A stretch of DNA of 50,446 nucleotides from Psychrobacter piscatorii (GTDB taxonomy: Bacteria; Pseudomonadota; Gammaproteobacteria; Pseudomonadales; Moraxellaceae): positions 1 to 50,446 of the forward strand of contig NZ_LNDJ01000051.1 of the NCBI RefSeq assembly GCF_001444505.1, read 5' to 3'. This document shows, piece by piece, positions 30,108 to 40,643 of this stretch. The notes beneath the pieces were generated by a model. That model saw only the letters and a list, made by a program, of their open reading frames with translations. It was not told the origin of the DNA and searched no databases. Position 1 is the stretch's first letter, and the number at the start of each line of letters is the position of its first letter. The translations under genes and the position numbers were made by a program.

Positions 30108-32717
30108 ATGAGTGAACATAAAATTACCCAAGACAATATCGACATTGATGTCGACGTTTCAACGACTGACGTAGAAAACAATGAGGTAGACACCTCGTCA
30201 ACTGATACACGAGAAGCAGCAACAATTGATGTCAAAGATACTGATCTTGATGACAGTACGCTTACTGATACTGACAACAAAAAAGCAAGCGATGATCAAG
30301 ATGAAAGCTACTTGCCACTCTTGGCATTACGAGATGTCGTCGTCTATCCACACATGCAGATCGCCTTGTTTGTGGGACGCGCGCCATCGGTCAAAGCCGT
30401 TGAGCTGGCACAAGCTGAGTATGGCAACAAAGTACTGGTCGTCGCCCAAAAAGACTCATTGACCGAAGACATTGATCAAGACAACTTGTATCAATACGGT
30501 ACGGTGTGCCGCATCGTCAGCACCATGCCGCATGACAGCGATGAGAACTGCATCAAAGTACTCATCGAAGGTCAATATCGCGCCCGTGTCGACAATATCG
30601 AAAGTCATGACGACTTATTGATGGCGAGATTTGAGCGTGCTGATCTTGATGTCAGCATGGATGAGAGCCAGAAGAAAAACACTATTCAAGCGCTGACTAC
30701 CCTGTTTGAAGGCTATGCGGATGCGCGTCTGCGTAATGCCCGTGAGCTGACCCGCGTGGCCAAACGTATCGATGATTTGCTTGAGCTTGTGTACTTTATC
30801 TCAACCCGCGTCTCGATGGACCTTGATATCAAGCAGTCGTTCTTAGAAGAAAACGATGTCAAAACGCACATCAACACCTTGACGGAATATCTGGTCAAGC
30901 AAAGTGCTGAGCAAAATATCGAACAAGATATCCAAGATGCCGTTCGTCAGCAAATGGAAGACAATCAGCGCGAATACTTCTTGAATGAAAAAATGAAAGC
31001 GATCAAAAACGAGCTATCAGATCTCAATGATGGCGCGTTTGATGGCGAAGATGATGTCGCTGAGCTAGAGCAGCGTCTAGAAGATGCTGACTTGCCAGAC
31101 GATGTGCGCAAAAAAGCAGAGCAAGAGTTTAAAAAGCTCAAAATGATGCCACCTGCATCAAGCGAATCGTCAGTGGTACGCAACTACATTGAGTGGATTT
31201 TGGATACGCCGTGGAATGCGACGACCAAAGTCTCAATCAATTTAGATAAGGCAAAAACGGTGCTGGACGAAGATCATTATGGCTTGCAAGATGTCAAAGA
31301 CCGCATCTTAGAATATCTCGCCGTACAATCTCGGATGAAAAAACTGCGTGGCCCGATTCTTTGTTTAGTTGGCCCTCCAGGTGTGGGTAAAACTTCATTA
31401 GGTGAGTCGATTGCTCGTGCAACGGGTCGTAAATTTGTCCGTATGGCACTGGGCGGTGTACGTGATGAAGCTGAGATTCGCGGTCATCGCCGTACCTATA
31501 TCGGTGCGATGCCGGGTAAAATCGTGCAGTCATTGGCAAAAGTAGAAGTCAAAAACCCGCTGTTCTTATTGGATGAAATCGATAAGATGGCGCAAGACTT
31601 CCGCGGTGATCCAGCATCAGCATTGCTTGAAGTATTAGACCCATCACAGAACGACACCTTTAACGATCATTATTTAGATATGGACTTAGACTTGTCGCAA
31701 GTGATGTTCATCTGTACGGCTAACAGCATGGATATTCCACCTGCGCTACTTGACCGTATGGAAGTCATTCGTCTGCCGGGTTATACCGAAGAAGAAAAGG
31801 TCAATATCGCACAGAAATACCTCGTGCCAAAAGCGATCAAGAATAACGGCCTTAAAGAAGGTGAAATTGAAATCGTTGAAGCGGCCCTACACAGTATCGT
31901 ACGAAGCTATACGCGTGAAGCGGGTGTGCGTAACCTTGAGCGTGAAGTCAATAAAATCTGCCGCAAAGTAGTACGCGGTTCGGTTGAGACTCATGGCGCG
32001 CGCGCTCCGAAAAAAGCGGAACGTCAGCTAGTGACCGTCGATGACAAGAACATCGATGACTATCTAGGTGTACATCAGTACGACTACGGTCTGGCGGAAG
32101 AAGAGCCTGAGATTGGACGTATCACTGGTCTTGCGTGGACACAAGTGGGCGGCGAGCTGCTTACTATTGAAGCGGTCGCTATGAAAGGTAAAGGTGAGCT
32201 TAGCTTCACCGGCTCACTTGGCGATGTGATGAAAGAGTCGATTCGTGCGGCGATGAGTGTGGTGCGTGCTCGCGGTGACAGTCTTGGCATTGACTATGAG
32301 ACAGTCAAAACCACAGATATCCATGTGCACATGCCAGAAGGCGCCACGCCAAAAGACGGTCCTTCTGCTGGTGGTGCATTGACGACTGCACTGGTCTCTG
32401 CCTTGACAGGTATTGCCATTCGTCCAGATATCGCCATGACAGGTGAGATCACCTTGCGCGGCAAAATCCTACGTATCGGTGGTCTCAAAGAGAAGCTACT
32501 GGCAGCGCATCGCGGCGGTATCAAGCATGTCTTGATTCCAGAAAGTAATGAGCGTGATTTGGCCGATATCCCTGATAATGTCAAAGAAGGCTTGACTATT
32601 CAGCCAGTTGCGACGATTGAAGAGATTTTAAAGGTTGCTTTGGTAGATATGCCAAAACCGCTCAAGCCTGCAAAAGTGACGGTTGATAAAACGGCAGGCA
32701 AAGCGCTACACAACTAA
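30108..32717 (+). CDS. lon: Lon ATP-dependent protease
   Basis: A cytoplasmic hexameric AAA+ protease for misfolded and regulatory proteins. The start at 30108 (869 residues) was chosen because GAGGA sits eight bases upstream. Residues 1-65 are an unusual acidic, Asp/Thr/Ser-rich extension before the Lon N-domain begins at LPLLALRDVVVYPHM. The AAA+ module follows with Walker A GPPGVGKTS and Walker B LFLLDEIDK. The protease domain ends the protein, with catalytic Ser in PKDGPSAGGA and the Lys downstream in RGKILRIGGLKEK. A strong terminator follows. Most Lon proteins lack such an extension. Confidence 0.96.
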   Translation: MSEHKITQDNIDIDVDVSTTDVENNEVDTSSTDTREAATIDVKDTDLDDSTLTDTDNKKASDDQDESYLPLLALRDVVVYPHMQIALFVGRAPSVKAVELAQAEYGNKVLVVAQKDSLTEDIDQDNLYQYGTVCRIVSTMPHDSDENCIKVLIEGQYRARVDNIESHDDLLMARFERADLDVSMDESQKKNTIQALTTLFEGYADARLRNARELTRVAKRIDDLLELVYFISTRVSMDLDIKQSFLEENDVKTHINTLTEYLVKQSAEQNIEQDIQDAVRQQMEDNQREYFLNEKMKAIKNELSDLNDGAFDGEDDVAELEQRLEDADLPDDVRKKAEQEFKKLKMMPPASSESSVVRNYIEWILDTPWNATTKVSINLDKAKTVLDEDHYGLQDVKDRILEYLAVQSRMKKLRGPILCLVGPPGVGKTSLGESIARATGRKFVRMALGGVRDEAEIRGHRRTYIGAMPGKIVQSLAKVEVKNPLFLLDEIDKMAQDFRGDPASALLEVLDPSQNDTFNDHYLDMDLDLSQVMFICTANSMDIPPALLDRMEVIRLPGYTEEEKVNIAQKYLVPKAIKNNGLKEGEIEIVEAALHSIVRSYTREAGVRNLEREVNKICRKVVRGSVETHGARAPKKAERQLVTVDDKNIDDYLGVHQYDYGLAEEEPEIGRITGLAWTQVGGELLTIEAVAMKGKGELSFTGSLGDVMKESIRAAMSVVRARGDSLGIDYETVKTTDIHVHMPEGATPKDGPSAGGALTTALVSALTGIAIRPDIAMTGEITLRGKILRIGGLKEKLLAAHRGGIKHVLIPESNERDLADIPDNVKEGLTIQPVATIEEILKVALVDMPKPLKPAKVTVDKTAGKALHN

Positions 32718-32748
32718 TTGAGTATTCGTTAGTCAATGCTTAAAACAT

Positions 32749-32785
32749 AAAAGCCGCTCATCACTATGATGGGCGGCTTTTTTTT
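32749..32785 (+). terminator. Terminator of lon
   Basis: AAAGCCGCTCATC and GATGGGCGGCTTT pair around a five-base loop and run into eight T on the plus strand, about 30 bases past the lon stop codon. Confidence 0.9.
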
Positions 32786-32860
32786 GGCAATAATAAACAA
32801 CAATCTCTCTAGAATCTTGTGATATATTTTAGACAAATGTTTATTTATTGGAAAGTTATA

Positions 32861-33913
32861 ATGTCAAATAATTTACAGATGCCTTTAGCGATAATAAGCG
32901 CCTTATTACCTCTCGCCCTACTAGGTTGCCAAACAAACAACCTCAATCATTCAGCGCAAACCAGTACCGTCATTGACGATAAAAACTGGTCAGCTGATAC
33001 GCCAGTACCTAGGCTACTTCAAACGCTCACCAAATATGAATGGCAATTGACTCGCGTCAGTAATGACGATGAAAAAATCAGCCCTTTTAATTATAAGGCA
33101 CCATTGGTCATGAATGTGCGTCCCGATACTTTGTTATTCCAAGAAGGCTGTCACCGCTATAAAGGTAATTTTAAGGCTTTGCGCCCACTACCTTATCCTT
33201 ACTCGCTGCCTGATATGTCAGATATGTCTGATAATTGTGAGGTAGCGACGACCAGCTCAGGTAAAAGCAACTCAAATAAAGGCGAGGTTCAGCAAGCTTT
33301 AGATATCGTATTTGCGCGCTATTCGAATTCTTACTTTAGATTTGACCCTATATTACCAAACGATCCGCTTTTCTCTAAAAAAGTATCGAAACAAATGAGG
33401 TTGACTACAGATAAAGGCAAAGTATTTATTTTTTCTGGTAGAGCAAAACCTATTAAACAGACCTCAGGATTAGCTATCACTAATGAGTTATTAGAGCGCT
33501 ATGACTGGCACCTTATACGCGCAACTGATAATGCCAATACTTTGATTCATGAGCTTAATAATCCCAATGTACCTATCACCGCAAGCTTTCGGCTTGATAC
33601 TCATGACCAAGGTGTTAGCTTTTTAACTGGATGTAATGGCGTTGGTGGGTCTTATTCTCTATCGACTAACCATATATTGCTAATCGGTGCATCACCATCA
33701 ACATTGATGGGATGTGGTGAGTTGGTGAATGGTATTGAGGACTACCTTGATCGTATTATGCATAACAGCACTAGCCACCTAACCTTGACTCATACCGATA
33801 ATAACCCGATAGCTAATTCTGTTAATGAGATAAAATCTAGCTACTTACTCACCCAAACCCTAGATTCTAGCGAAACCTTAATTTGGAAAAATGAGCCAAA
33901 GAAAATCCCTTAA
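32861..33913 (+). CDS. Lipoprotein with META (HslJ-like) domain
   Basis: A 350-residue envelope protein from the ATG at 32861; the frame extends 14 codons further upstream without need. The lipobox is in LLPLALLGC (Cys at about residue 23). Residues 50-180 look like a decayed META-type half (TKYEWQLTRV, LLFQEGCHRYKGNF), and residues 210-310 form a clearer META domain (RYDWHLIRA, FLTGCNGVGGSYSL, STLMGCGE). Members of this family are linked to envelope stress and heat shock, but function is poorly defined. It stands alone after lon. Confidence 0.8.
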   Translation: MSNNLQMPLAIISALLPLALLGCQTNNLNHSAQTSTVIDDKNWSADTPVPRLLQTLTKYEWQLTRVSNDDEKISPFNYKAPLVMNVRPDTLLFQEGCHRYKGNFKALRPLPYPYSLPDMSDMSDNCEVATTSSGKSNSNKGEVQQALDIVFARYSNSYFRFDPILPNDPLFSKKVSKQMRLTTDKGKVFIFSGRAKPIKQTSGLAITNELLERYDWHLIRATDNANTLIHELNNPNVPITASFRLDTHDQGVSFLTGCNGVGGSYSLSTNHILLIGASPSTLMGCGELVNGIEDYLDRIMHNSTSHLTLTHTDNNPIANSVNEIKSSYLLTQTLDSSETLIWKNEPKKIP

Positions 33914-34108
33914 TACATTTTCAATCCTATACGTTACTTACATTTATTAACCGATTGTTGCGCATTTAATGAATAACTATAGGGTTTGCTTGGCTATACT
34001 GACGATGACGTTAACGAATATCGATACGCGCTCTAACAGAACAATAAATACAGATATTTGTGACTTTAACCACGTTCTAAATAATGAATAAAATAACTGG
34101 AGATAATA

Positions 34109-34666
34109 ATGAATAAGACAATGCTTGCAAGTGCCCTACTATGCGGATCAGCGTTAGCCATGACTGGTTGCCAAACGGTCGAAGGTCAAATGCAAACAGG
34201 CAATCCTGTCAATCAGCCAGCACTAAAATCTACCATCAAAGCGGTGAGCGGTGATAAGAACGAAGTCGGACAGATGTTCCTGCGTCCTGTCGATGGCGGT
34301 GTACAAGTCTACGGTAAGCTCATGAATCTACAGCCGGGCCAAACGGTTGCACTACATATTCATGAGACAGGTAGCTGTGCTGATATGGGTAAAGCGGCAG
34401 GCGGTCACTTCAATCCTGACAACAAACCACATTCTAATCCCGATGACATGAATGGTCATGCAGGTGACCTACCTAACCTGACAGCAAACGAAGATGGTGT
34501 CGCTACTATCAATTATGTAAACAAAAAAATCACTGCTGATGAAGCCGGTAAGTATAGTGTGAATCGCCTAGCCTTTATCGTCCATGCAGGCGCAGATGAT
34601 TATACTAGCCAGCCTTCAGGCGCATCAGGCGATCGCGTTGCTTGTGGTATTATCGAAATGAACTAA
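34109..34666 (+). CDS. sodC: Cu-Zn superoxide dismutase, lipoprotein type
   Basis: Dismutates superoxide in the periplasm. The 185 residues begin with a lipoprotein signal (ALLCGSALAMTGC, Cys about residue 21), so it is probably anchored in the outer membrane. The metal ligands are all present: HIHETGSC for two histidines, GGHFNPDNKPH and NGHAGDLPNL for the bridging and zinc ligands with Asp, and FIVHAGADDY for the last histidine. One Cys of the disulfide is in GSC and the other near the end in RVACGI. A GGAG site precedes the ATG. It ends before a terminator shared with topA. Confidence 0.95.
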   Translation: MNKTMLASALLCGSALAMTGCQTVEGQMQTGNPVNQPALKSTIKAVSGDKNEVGQMFLRPVDGGVQVYGKLMNLQPGQTVALHIHETGSCADMGKAAGGHFNPDNKPHSNPDDMNGHAGDLPNLTANEDGVATINYVNKKITADEAGKYSVNRLAFIVHAGADDYTSQPSGASGDRVACGIIEMN

Positions 34667-34684
34667 TACTATATATATTAGCCA

Positions 34685-34728
34685 TAAAAAACCTCTTAAC
34701 TATTGTATATGGTTAAGAGGTTTTTTTA
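34685..34728. terminator. Bidirectional terminator between sodC and topA
   Basis: AAAAAACCTCTTAAC and GTTAAGAGGTTTTTT pair around an 11-base loop, with T-runs on both strands. It serves the converging sodC and topA genes. Confidence 0.9.
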
Positions 34729-34746
34729 TGACCGGTAGAAAAGTGG

Positions 34747-37413
34747 TTACTCTTCTACCCACTCGCCTTTACGCCAGTACACACCCCAACGGGTGGCCTT
34801 GCCGTTTTTCTCAGAGCCGATATACTGCTCTTTTTTCTTACGTGACCAGCGCAAGATGGTTGGGTTACCCTCAGGATCTTCATCTGGTCCCTCAAACAGA
34901 TATTGGAACTTGTCTTCCATTTTATCTTTTATTTCACGTAGCTCAGCGAGCTTGGGCGCACGAGTCTCACGCACCTTTGGAAATTTAGAAGCCGCTAAGA
35001 ACATGCCAGCCGCCCCTTCACGCAAAATGAAGTAATCATCATGCTTGGTCGATTTTAGCTCTGGCAGATGTATGGGATCCATACGCGGCGGTGCAGCTTC
35101 ACCGGTTTTTAGCACTTTACGGGTGTTGTCACACTGCTGACAGGCAAAGTAAGGACCAAAGCGTCCGGTCTTTAGCTCCATTTGTCCATCGCACTTATCA
35201 CAATCAATGGTTGGCGCATCTGAGCCTGGTACTTCAAACTTACCTTCTTCTAGAATATAACCGTCACAATCAGGGTTATTACCGCAGATGTGTAGCTTGA
35301 GACCACCATCGACGATATAACCATTCATGGCGGTGCCGCATTTCGGGCAGCGTTTTTTCTCCATCAAATCTTTGACTTCTGCCGCTTCGTCATCACCTTC
35401 TGCATCATCTAAGTTGGCAAACGCTTCGACTGGCATTAGATTTTTGGTGCCTTTACAGCGCTCTTTCGGCGGCAAGTTATAGCCAGTACACCCTAAGAAT
35501 ACACCTGTTGAGCCTGTACGCAGCTGCATCGGACGATCACAAATATCGCAATGCACATCTGGCACATCGGTTGGATCATTCGGACGCATACCATCTTTGC
35601 CTTTGGCATGCTCAAGGGTGGTTTTGAACTCACCATAGAAATTATCGAGCACGTCTTTCCAGTCTTGCTCACCCTCTGCCACGTGATCGAGTTTGTCTTC
35701 AAGCGCAGCAGTAAAGGTGTAATCCATCAAGTCTGGGAAGCTAGCCGTCAATCTATCGGTGACAATATCGCCCATTTTTTCGGCAAATAGTCGCTTGTTC
35801 TCAAGCTTCACATAACCGCGATCTTGAATGGTCGAGATAATTGACGCATAAGTCGATGGACGACCGATACCTTTTTTCTCAAGCTCTTTTACTAGGCTTG
35901 CTTCAGTATAGCGAGGCGCAGGCTTGGTAAAATGCTGACTTGGATCAAGCTTGTCTAAGTTTAATTTGTCGCCTTTTTTGACATCAGGGAGTAAGGTATC
36001 ATCGGTCTTGGCTGGTGGCATGACTTTTGTATAGCCATCAAACACCATGGTGCGACCGCGCGCTTTTAACTCGATATCGCTTGCACCGACAAACAGGTTC
36101 ACTGATAGATATTTGGCAGGCAACATCTGACACGCCACAAACTGACGCCAGATCAGCTCGTATAAACGAATAGCATCACGCTCAACACCTTTGAGCTGCG
36201 TTGATTTCATGTTGACATTAGAAGGACGAATCGCTTCATGCGCTTCTTGAGCACCTTGCTTATTGCCATAGAAATTTGGCTTTTCTGGCACGTATTTTAC
36301 GCCATAGTTGTCTTCGATATGACCACGGACAGCCGCGAGCGCATCACCAGACAAGAACGTCGAATCGGTACGCATATAAGTGATGTGACCCGCTTCATAC
36401 AGACGCTGCGCCAAAATCATGGTCTTTTTAACAGAAAATCCCAAACGTGTACTGGCGGCTTGCTGCAAAGTTGAAGTAATAAAAGGCGCGCTTGGACGCG
36501 ACTGCGTTGGCTTTTCTTCACGCTCTTTAACGATAAAGTCACTCGCTTTGAGTATCTCTAAGACTTTATCGGTCTGCTCTTTATTGCCAAGCTTTAGCGT
36601 TTTACCGCCTTGTTTGGTCGCCTCTAAACGGATACCGATTTGCTCCGCATCTGAAGTTTTTTTGGCTTTACCATTAGCAATGTGCGTGTCTGCATGGATT
36701 TGCCAGTATTCTTCTGGAATGAACGCGCGAATTTCATGCTCACGCTCAACAACCAGACGCATGGCGACTGACTGTACGCGGCCTGCTGATAGTCCGCGAG
36801 CAATCTTTTGCCATAATAGTGGCGATACCATAAAGCCAACGACACGGTCCAAAAACCGACGAGCTTGCTGCGCGTTCACGCGGTCAATGTCTAATTTTGA
36901 AGGCTGCTTAAAGGCGCTTTGAATGGCTGATTTGGTAATCTCGTTAAAGACCACACGTTGATACTTGCTATCAGGCCCACCGATAACTTCTTTTAGATGC
37001 CAAGCGATCGCTTCCCCTTCTCTATCCATATCCGTTGCCAGATAGATTTTGTCAGCGTCTTTGGCCAGTGCTTTGAGCTCTTTGATGACCTTGGTTTTGT
37101 TTGGCAGTACTTCATAGACGGCCGCCCAATCATGCTCTGGATCTACGCCCATACGGCGCACCAGTGCTTGCTGTGCTTTTTCTTCTTTGGTCAGACTGTC
37201 ATCTTTTTTAGCGGTCGTTGTCTTCTTTGCACTTTTGCTCGCACTGACCGGCAAATCACGGACGTGGCCGATACTTGAGCGTACAATAAAGTCATCGCCA
37301 AGATATTTATTAATCGTTTTTGCCTTGGCTGGTGATTCTACAATCACCAAAGACTTGCCCTTTGGGCTGTCAGCAGCTGATGCTGCGGCTTTTTTGGTTG
37401 TGGTTTTTGCCAT
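34747..37413 (-). CDS. topA: DNA topoisomerase I
   Basis: A type IA topoisomerase that relaxes negative supercoils. A short Lys/Ala-rich tail precedes the TOPRIM domain ([32 protein letters not shown]). The active-site region [10 protein letters not shown] carries the catalytic Tyr. At the C-terminus there are several four-cysteine zinc domains ([24 protein letters not shown] with FACQQCDN) and a basic end. I chose [10 protein letters not shown] at 37413 (888 residues). The ATG five codons upstream is equally possible, since neither has a clear ribosome site. Confidence 0.96.
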   Translation of the reverse strand: MAKTTTKKAAASAADSPKGKSLVIVESPAKAKTINKYLGDDFIVRSSIGHVRDLPVSASKSAKKTTTAKKDDSLTKEEKAQQALVRRMGVDPEHDWAAVYEVLPNKTKVIKELKALAKDADKIYLATDMDREGEAIAWHLKEVIGGPDSKYQRVVFNEITKSAIQSAFKQPSKLDIDRVNAQQARRFLDRVVGFMVSPLLWQKIARGLSAGRVQSVAMRLVVEREHEIRAFIPEEYWQIHADTHIANGKAKKTSDAEQIGIRLEATKQGGKTLKLGNKEQTDKVLEILKASDFIVKEREEKPTQSRPSAPFITSTLQQAASTRLGFSVKKTMILAQRLYEAGHITYMRTDSTFLSGDALAAVRGHIEDNYGVKYVPEKPNFYGNKQGAQEAHEAIRPSNVNMKSTQLKGVERDAIRLYELIWRQFVACQMLPAKYLSVNLFVGASDIELKARGRTMVFDGYTKVMPPAKTDDTLLPDVKKGDKLNLDKLDPSQHFTKPAPRYTEASLVKELEKKGIGRPSTYASIISTIQDRGYVKLENKRLFAEKMGDIVTDRLTASFPDLMDYTFTAALEDKLDHVAEGEQDWKDVLDNFYGEFKTTLEHAKGKDGMRPNDPTDVPDVHCDICDRPMQLRTGSTGVFLGCTGYNLPPKERCKGTKNLMPVEAFANLDDAEGDDEAAEVKDLMEKKRCPKCGTAMNGYIVDGGLKLHICGNNPDCDGYILEEGKFEVPGSDAPTIDCDKCDGQMELKTGRFGPYFACQQCDNTRKVLKTGEAAPPRMDPIHLPELKSTKHDDYFILREGAAGMFLAASKFPKVRETRAPKLAELREIKDKMEDKFQYLFEGPDEDPEGNPTILRWSRKKKEQYIGSEKNGKATRWGVYWRKGEWVEE

Positions 37414-37666
37414 ATTCGACGACACCATAATATAGGTAAATTAAAAAATATAAGTAAACTAAAGGAGAAATTACAGTCAGCAGTAAAGTGATTTATAGTA
37501 ATAATGGCTGCTGATAAAAAAGGTTATAAAACAAATTATAACCATAAAATAAAGATATAGTTATAAAGACGTTACACTGCTAAGCGTTAAACTGTCAACT
37601 TTAAATAAATTGAATATGAAAAACTACTTGCATATCGCCCTTTAATGGAGACAAAAAAGCGCTTTA

Positions 37667-38269
37667 CTAGCCTTTCACATCTTTTTGCATTTGTATCGCC
37701 CACTTCTCAAGGTTTGTTTTGAGCACTAACAGATCTGCCTCAATCCGTTGCTGATGATACGTGGGATTAGAGTTTGGGCGCACGTAAGCAATGTCTTCCC
37801 AATAGATGATAATGCTATTTGCCTTGGTCATCAGCCCTTTAACAAACGGCTCAATGCTCACTGGTAGCTCTAATGGCGCTTTGTCCAAGCTAAAATCGGT
37901 TTTTTTCACCGTCACATTATTGCTGCTTTGCGTAGAGCGAATGGCACTTGGAATATGGAGTGTTTTCGCATCATCGCTGGTATCAACAAAACTGCTATCT
38001 GGTCGCCATTGTCCATCGATCACTTGATAGCGTGTGTGCGGCAGTTTGGTCTCTTCTAATATCAGACAATACTGTCCAAGCATACCGCGGCCATATTCAT
38101 TATCACGACCTTTGATCCAATCAGGGCAAGCAACGAGCTTTGGATTAAGCTGCAAACGGCGTGCGGTCATACGCAGCTTGTCTAAACGCTGATCGATACC
38201 ATTCGGTTTGAGCGCCATCATACTCCCTAAGACGAATAGTACAATGATAACGCCAATCAATGTTCCCAT
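37667..38269 (-). CDS. Uncharacterised membrane-anchored protein near topA
   Basis: A 200-residue protein. An N-terminal hydrophobic helix (about residues 3-22, GTLIGVIIVLFVLGSMMAL) anchors a soluble domain containing DKLRMTARRLQLNPKLVACPDW, GRGMLGQYCLIL and a Trp-rich middle; the C-terminal helix is charged. The periplasmic or cytoplasmic side is undecided. I recognise no named family. It is separated from topA by about 250 bases. Confidence 0.78.
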   Translation of the reverse strand: MGTLIGVIIVLFVLGSMMALKPNGIDQRLDKLRMTARRLQLNPKLVACPDWIKGRDNEYGRGMLGQYCLILEETKLPHTRYQVIDGQWRPDSSFVDTSDDAKTLHIPSAIRSTQSSNNVTVKKTDFSLDKAPLELPVSIEPFVKGLMTKANSIIIYWEDIAYVRPNSNPTYHQQRIEADLLVLKTNLEKWAIQMQKDVKG

Positions 38270-38669
38270 GATGCTCTGGCCTTTTAACTAAATAAAAATG
38301 ATGCTAAACAATATTAATATAACTGCCACGGCTGATAACCGCTGTCTACGCTAACAGTAAAAATAACGGCTTTATAAATAACTATCCTATAAATCGTTAA
38401 CGTGAACTGGCTGCTACTCACATGACAGATAACGATATAGCAAGACTTATAATGAGCTCGAACCCGCAAAAATCAAGCACTGCCACTCAACTACTATTCA
38501 AAAACTGGCAGTATGGCTCACTCTTTATTTGTCAGTTATACTGTTAAATCAGACATTTAGCGTGCCTAATCATCAGTAGCATAGCCACATACAAAAACCA
38601 GATACAAAAAGTGGTCGGCGTAAAAAAGTGCTATGATAAACCATAATTTTAAACGCGCGCAGGTTTATT
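38270..38669. other. Divergent intergenic region before the DUF2799-like gene
   Basis: There is no gene of useful length here. It should carry promoters for both flanking genes. I see no clear terminator, dyad or riboswitch in it. Confidence 0.5.
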
Positions 38670-39203
38670 ATGAATTATCTTATTAAGTCAAACTCATCAA
38701 GCGCTTATATCGCTAGCAAGCTGACAGGTAAACTCCTGAGCAACACTGGCATAAGCTTATCATTACTTGGCGCAATCGTGCTAACAGTGTCAGGCTGTGC
38801 CACCACCCAAAGCCTGACCCCGCAGCAATGTCAAAGCAGTAACTGGCAAGAAGTCGGTTATGCCGATGGTCTACAAGGTCGTTCAGGGGCTTACTTTGGG
38901 CACTATACCAACAGCTGCGCCAGTGTCGGCGGCGCCAGTCCTAACCGCATACAGTGGGAGCAAGGACGACAGCAAGGTCTCAAAAACTACTGTACCGAGC
39001 TGAATGCTTATAAGCTCGGTCGCGAAGGCTATGACTGGCAGCCAGTCTGTCCATTAGAAGGTATTGAGAAATTAGAAGAAGCTTACTCTCAAGGACGCTA
39101 CTACTATATCCGTCAGCGCGATCTGGATTACTTGCGCTCGCCTTATCCGTTTGGTTACGGACATCTGGGCTTTGGCTACCGTCCATTTGGGTATGGCTGG
39201 TAA
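38670..39203 (+). CDS. DUF2799-type lipoprotein
   Basis: A 177-residue protein. The signal is long, with lipobox LTVSGC placing the lipidated Cys near residue 43. The mature part shows repeated short motifs typical of DUF2799: NWQEVGYADGLQGR, RIQWEQGRQQGLKNYC, YKLGREGYDWQPVC and LEEAYSQGRYYY. A Gly/Tyr-rich tail (FGYGHLGFGYRPFGYGW) ends it. Probably attached to the outer membrane; function unknown. Confidence 0.82.
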   Translation: MNYLIKSNSSSAYIASKLTGKLLSNTGISLSLLGAIVLTVSGCATTQSLTPQQCQSSNWQEVGYADGLQGRSGAYFGHYTNSCASVGGASPNRIQWEQGRQQGLKNYCTELNAYKLGREGYDWQPVCPLEGIEKLEEAYSQGRYYYIRQRDLDYLRSPYPFGYGHLGFGYRPFGYGW

Positions 39204-39204
39204 A

Positions 39205-39254
39205 AAGAAAACCTCAGTGATGACTTAATTTGAGGTTTAAGTCGTCACTGAGGT
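39205..39254 (-). terminator. Long-stem hairpin downstream of exbD
   Basis: ACCTCAGTGATGACTTAA and TTAAGTCGTCACTGAGGT form an 18-bp stem with one G-T pair and an eight-base loop. On the minus strand it is followed by TTTTCTTTTT, so it probably ends the tonB-exbB-exbD transcript. It also lies eight bases after the DUF2799 stop codon. Confidence 0.65.
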
Positions 39255-39396
39255 CGGAGAAAAGCTTATTATTTTAATCGTTCTTATTATTGTTATGGCG
39301 CTCGTGCTATTCATTGGCTTATTGATTTATATCGCCAATTTTTTGCTGTAACGGACGTTGCATTTCGCTACTTATTACTATCGTTTATCGCTGCTA

Positions 39397-39798
39397 TTAT
39401 TCATTGACAAAGGCAATCTTGGTGAGTCCTGCTTGACTGGCAGCCGCCAAGACCTGAGCGACCGTATCATACTTACCTTCTTTATCGGCGCGCAGTTGCA
39501 CTGAAGGATCTTTGCCGGTTGCGCCTTGCTCTTGCAGACGCGCCTCTAGCGCTTCCATGCTGATGGGATCGCTGTCCCAAAATATACCCGCGTCTTTATC
39601 AATACTGATTTGAATGGCTTCTGGCGGCGTTTGATTGACCTCAGCATTAGTCTTTGGCAAGTCTAAAGGAACCGTCGGATTCAGCACGGTCGCTGTCAAT
39701 AAAAAGATAATCATCAATACCAGCATGATATCGATAAGCGGAATGAGGTTCATCTCATTCATACCTTGAATGTCATCATCACCCAGTTGAAATGCCAT
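39397..39798 (-). CDS. exbD: ExbD/TolR-type energy-transduction protein
   Basis: A 133-residue inner-membrane protein that, with ExbB, energises TonB using the proton gradient. It has a short cytoplasmic N-terminus with NEMNLIPLIDIML. One transmembrane helix (about 18-38) carries the conserved Asp in PLIDIMLVLMI, and a periplasmic domain with LRADKEGKYDTVAQVLAAASQAGL follows. I chose the ATG at 39798; the TTG four codons upstream lacks support. It is about 50 bases after exbB. Confidence 0.92.
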   Translation of the reverse strand: MAFQLGDDDIQGMNEMNLIPLIDIMLVLMIIFLLTATVLNPTVPLDLPKTNAEVNQTPPEAIQISIDKDAGIFWDSDPISMEALEARLQEQGATGKDPSVQLRADKEGKYDTVAQVLAAASQAGLTKIAFVNE

Positions 39799-39848
39799 AA
39801 TTATTCTCAATACTTGTGTTTGTTGTCATGCCGCCAAGAGGTGCTTTT

Positions 39849-40535
39849 TTATTCTGCCACAGAGCTGCTGTAGTGGCGCGCTTGCTGCGTGTCTACTGCT
39901 GCATCGATAGTATTTGAGCGATTGCCTTTAACCGCCTGCACCGATGTTGCGCCCGCATTCGGGCTAGTAGACGATGGCACAGGCTCAGCAGACCCGGACA
40001 ACAGATCATGTGCTCTATCATTGGCTTGATACATCACACGGCGATTGATACGTACTGCTAGGTTGTAAAACACCACAGCTGGAATAGCCACAGCGATACC
40101 AAGACCCGTCATAATTAGTGCCTCACCAACGGGGCCTGCCACTTGTCCCAATCCTGCCTGTCCACTCATACCAATATTATGCAGCGCGTGGAAAATGCCC
40201 CACACTGTGCCAAATAAGCCGATAAATGGCGCGATCGCTGCCGTCGTTCCAAGAATAGGTAAGCCGCGCTCGCTCGCAAAACGATATCGTCCTATGTGCT
40301 TGAGTAACGTCTGTTCAGTGACCAAACGACGAGCGGCAGCATCGGAGCCGACCAAATCGGCCTGCTTTGCTTTTAGTTGTTGACTCAAGTCATCTGCCAC
40401 ACTGGTCGCCAGTTTGCGACTTTGCAATACGCGGACGATACCTGTCACCCAAGAGAGAATAGATAACGCAAGTAACGAAAAGAATAACGTCTTTGTCACC
40501 ATGTCGCTGATCTGCCAATATTGCATAAAGTCCAT
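39849..40535 (-). CDS. exbB: ExbB/TolQ/MotA-type proton channel protein
   Basis: A 228-residue inner-membrane protein of the TonB energy complex. It has three hydrophobic helices: about 15-35, one at GTTAAIAPFIGLFGTVWGIFHAL and one at GLGIAVAIPAVVFYN, the family's characteristic pair. AAGGAG lies before the ATG. A short Ser/Ala/Thr-rich C-terminal tail follows. Placed between tonB and exbD, it is ExbB rather than TolQ. Confidence 0.93.
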   Translation of the reverse strand: MDFMQYWQISDMVTKTLFFSLLALSILSWVTGIVRVLQSRKLATSVADDLSQQLKAKQADLVGSDAAARRLVTEQTLLKHIGRYRFASERGLPILGTTAAIAPFIGLFGTVWGIFHALHNIGMSGQAGLGQVAGPVGEALIMTGLGIAVAIPAVVFYNLAVRINRRVMYQANDRAHDLLSGSAEPVPSSTSPNAGATSVQAVKGNRSNTIDAAVDTQQARHYSSSVAE

Positions 40536-40643
40536 ATCAGACTCCTTAATGTTTTATGCCATCACATGCTACTAAAATGAGTATCATGCCTTGTCTTATT
40601 ATGAAAGATTATCAATAAATACGTTGTTATAAAATACAAATAC

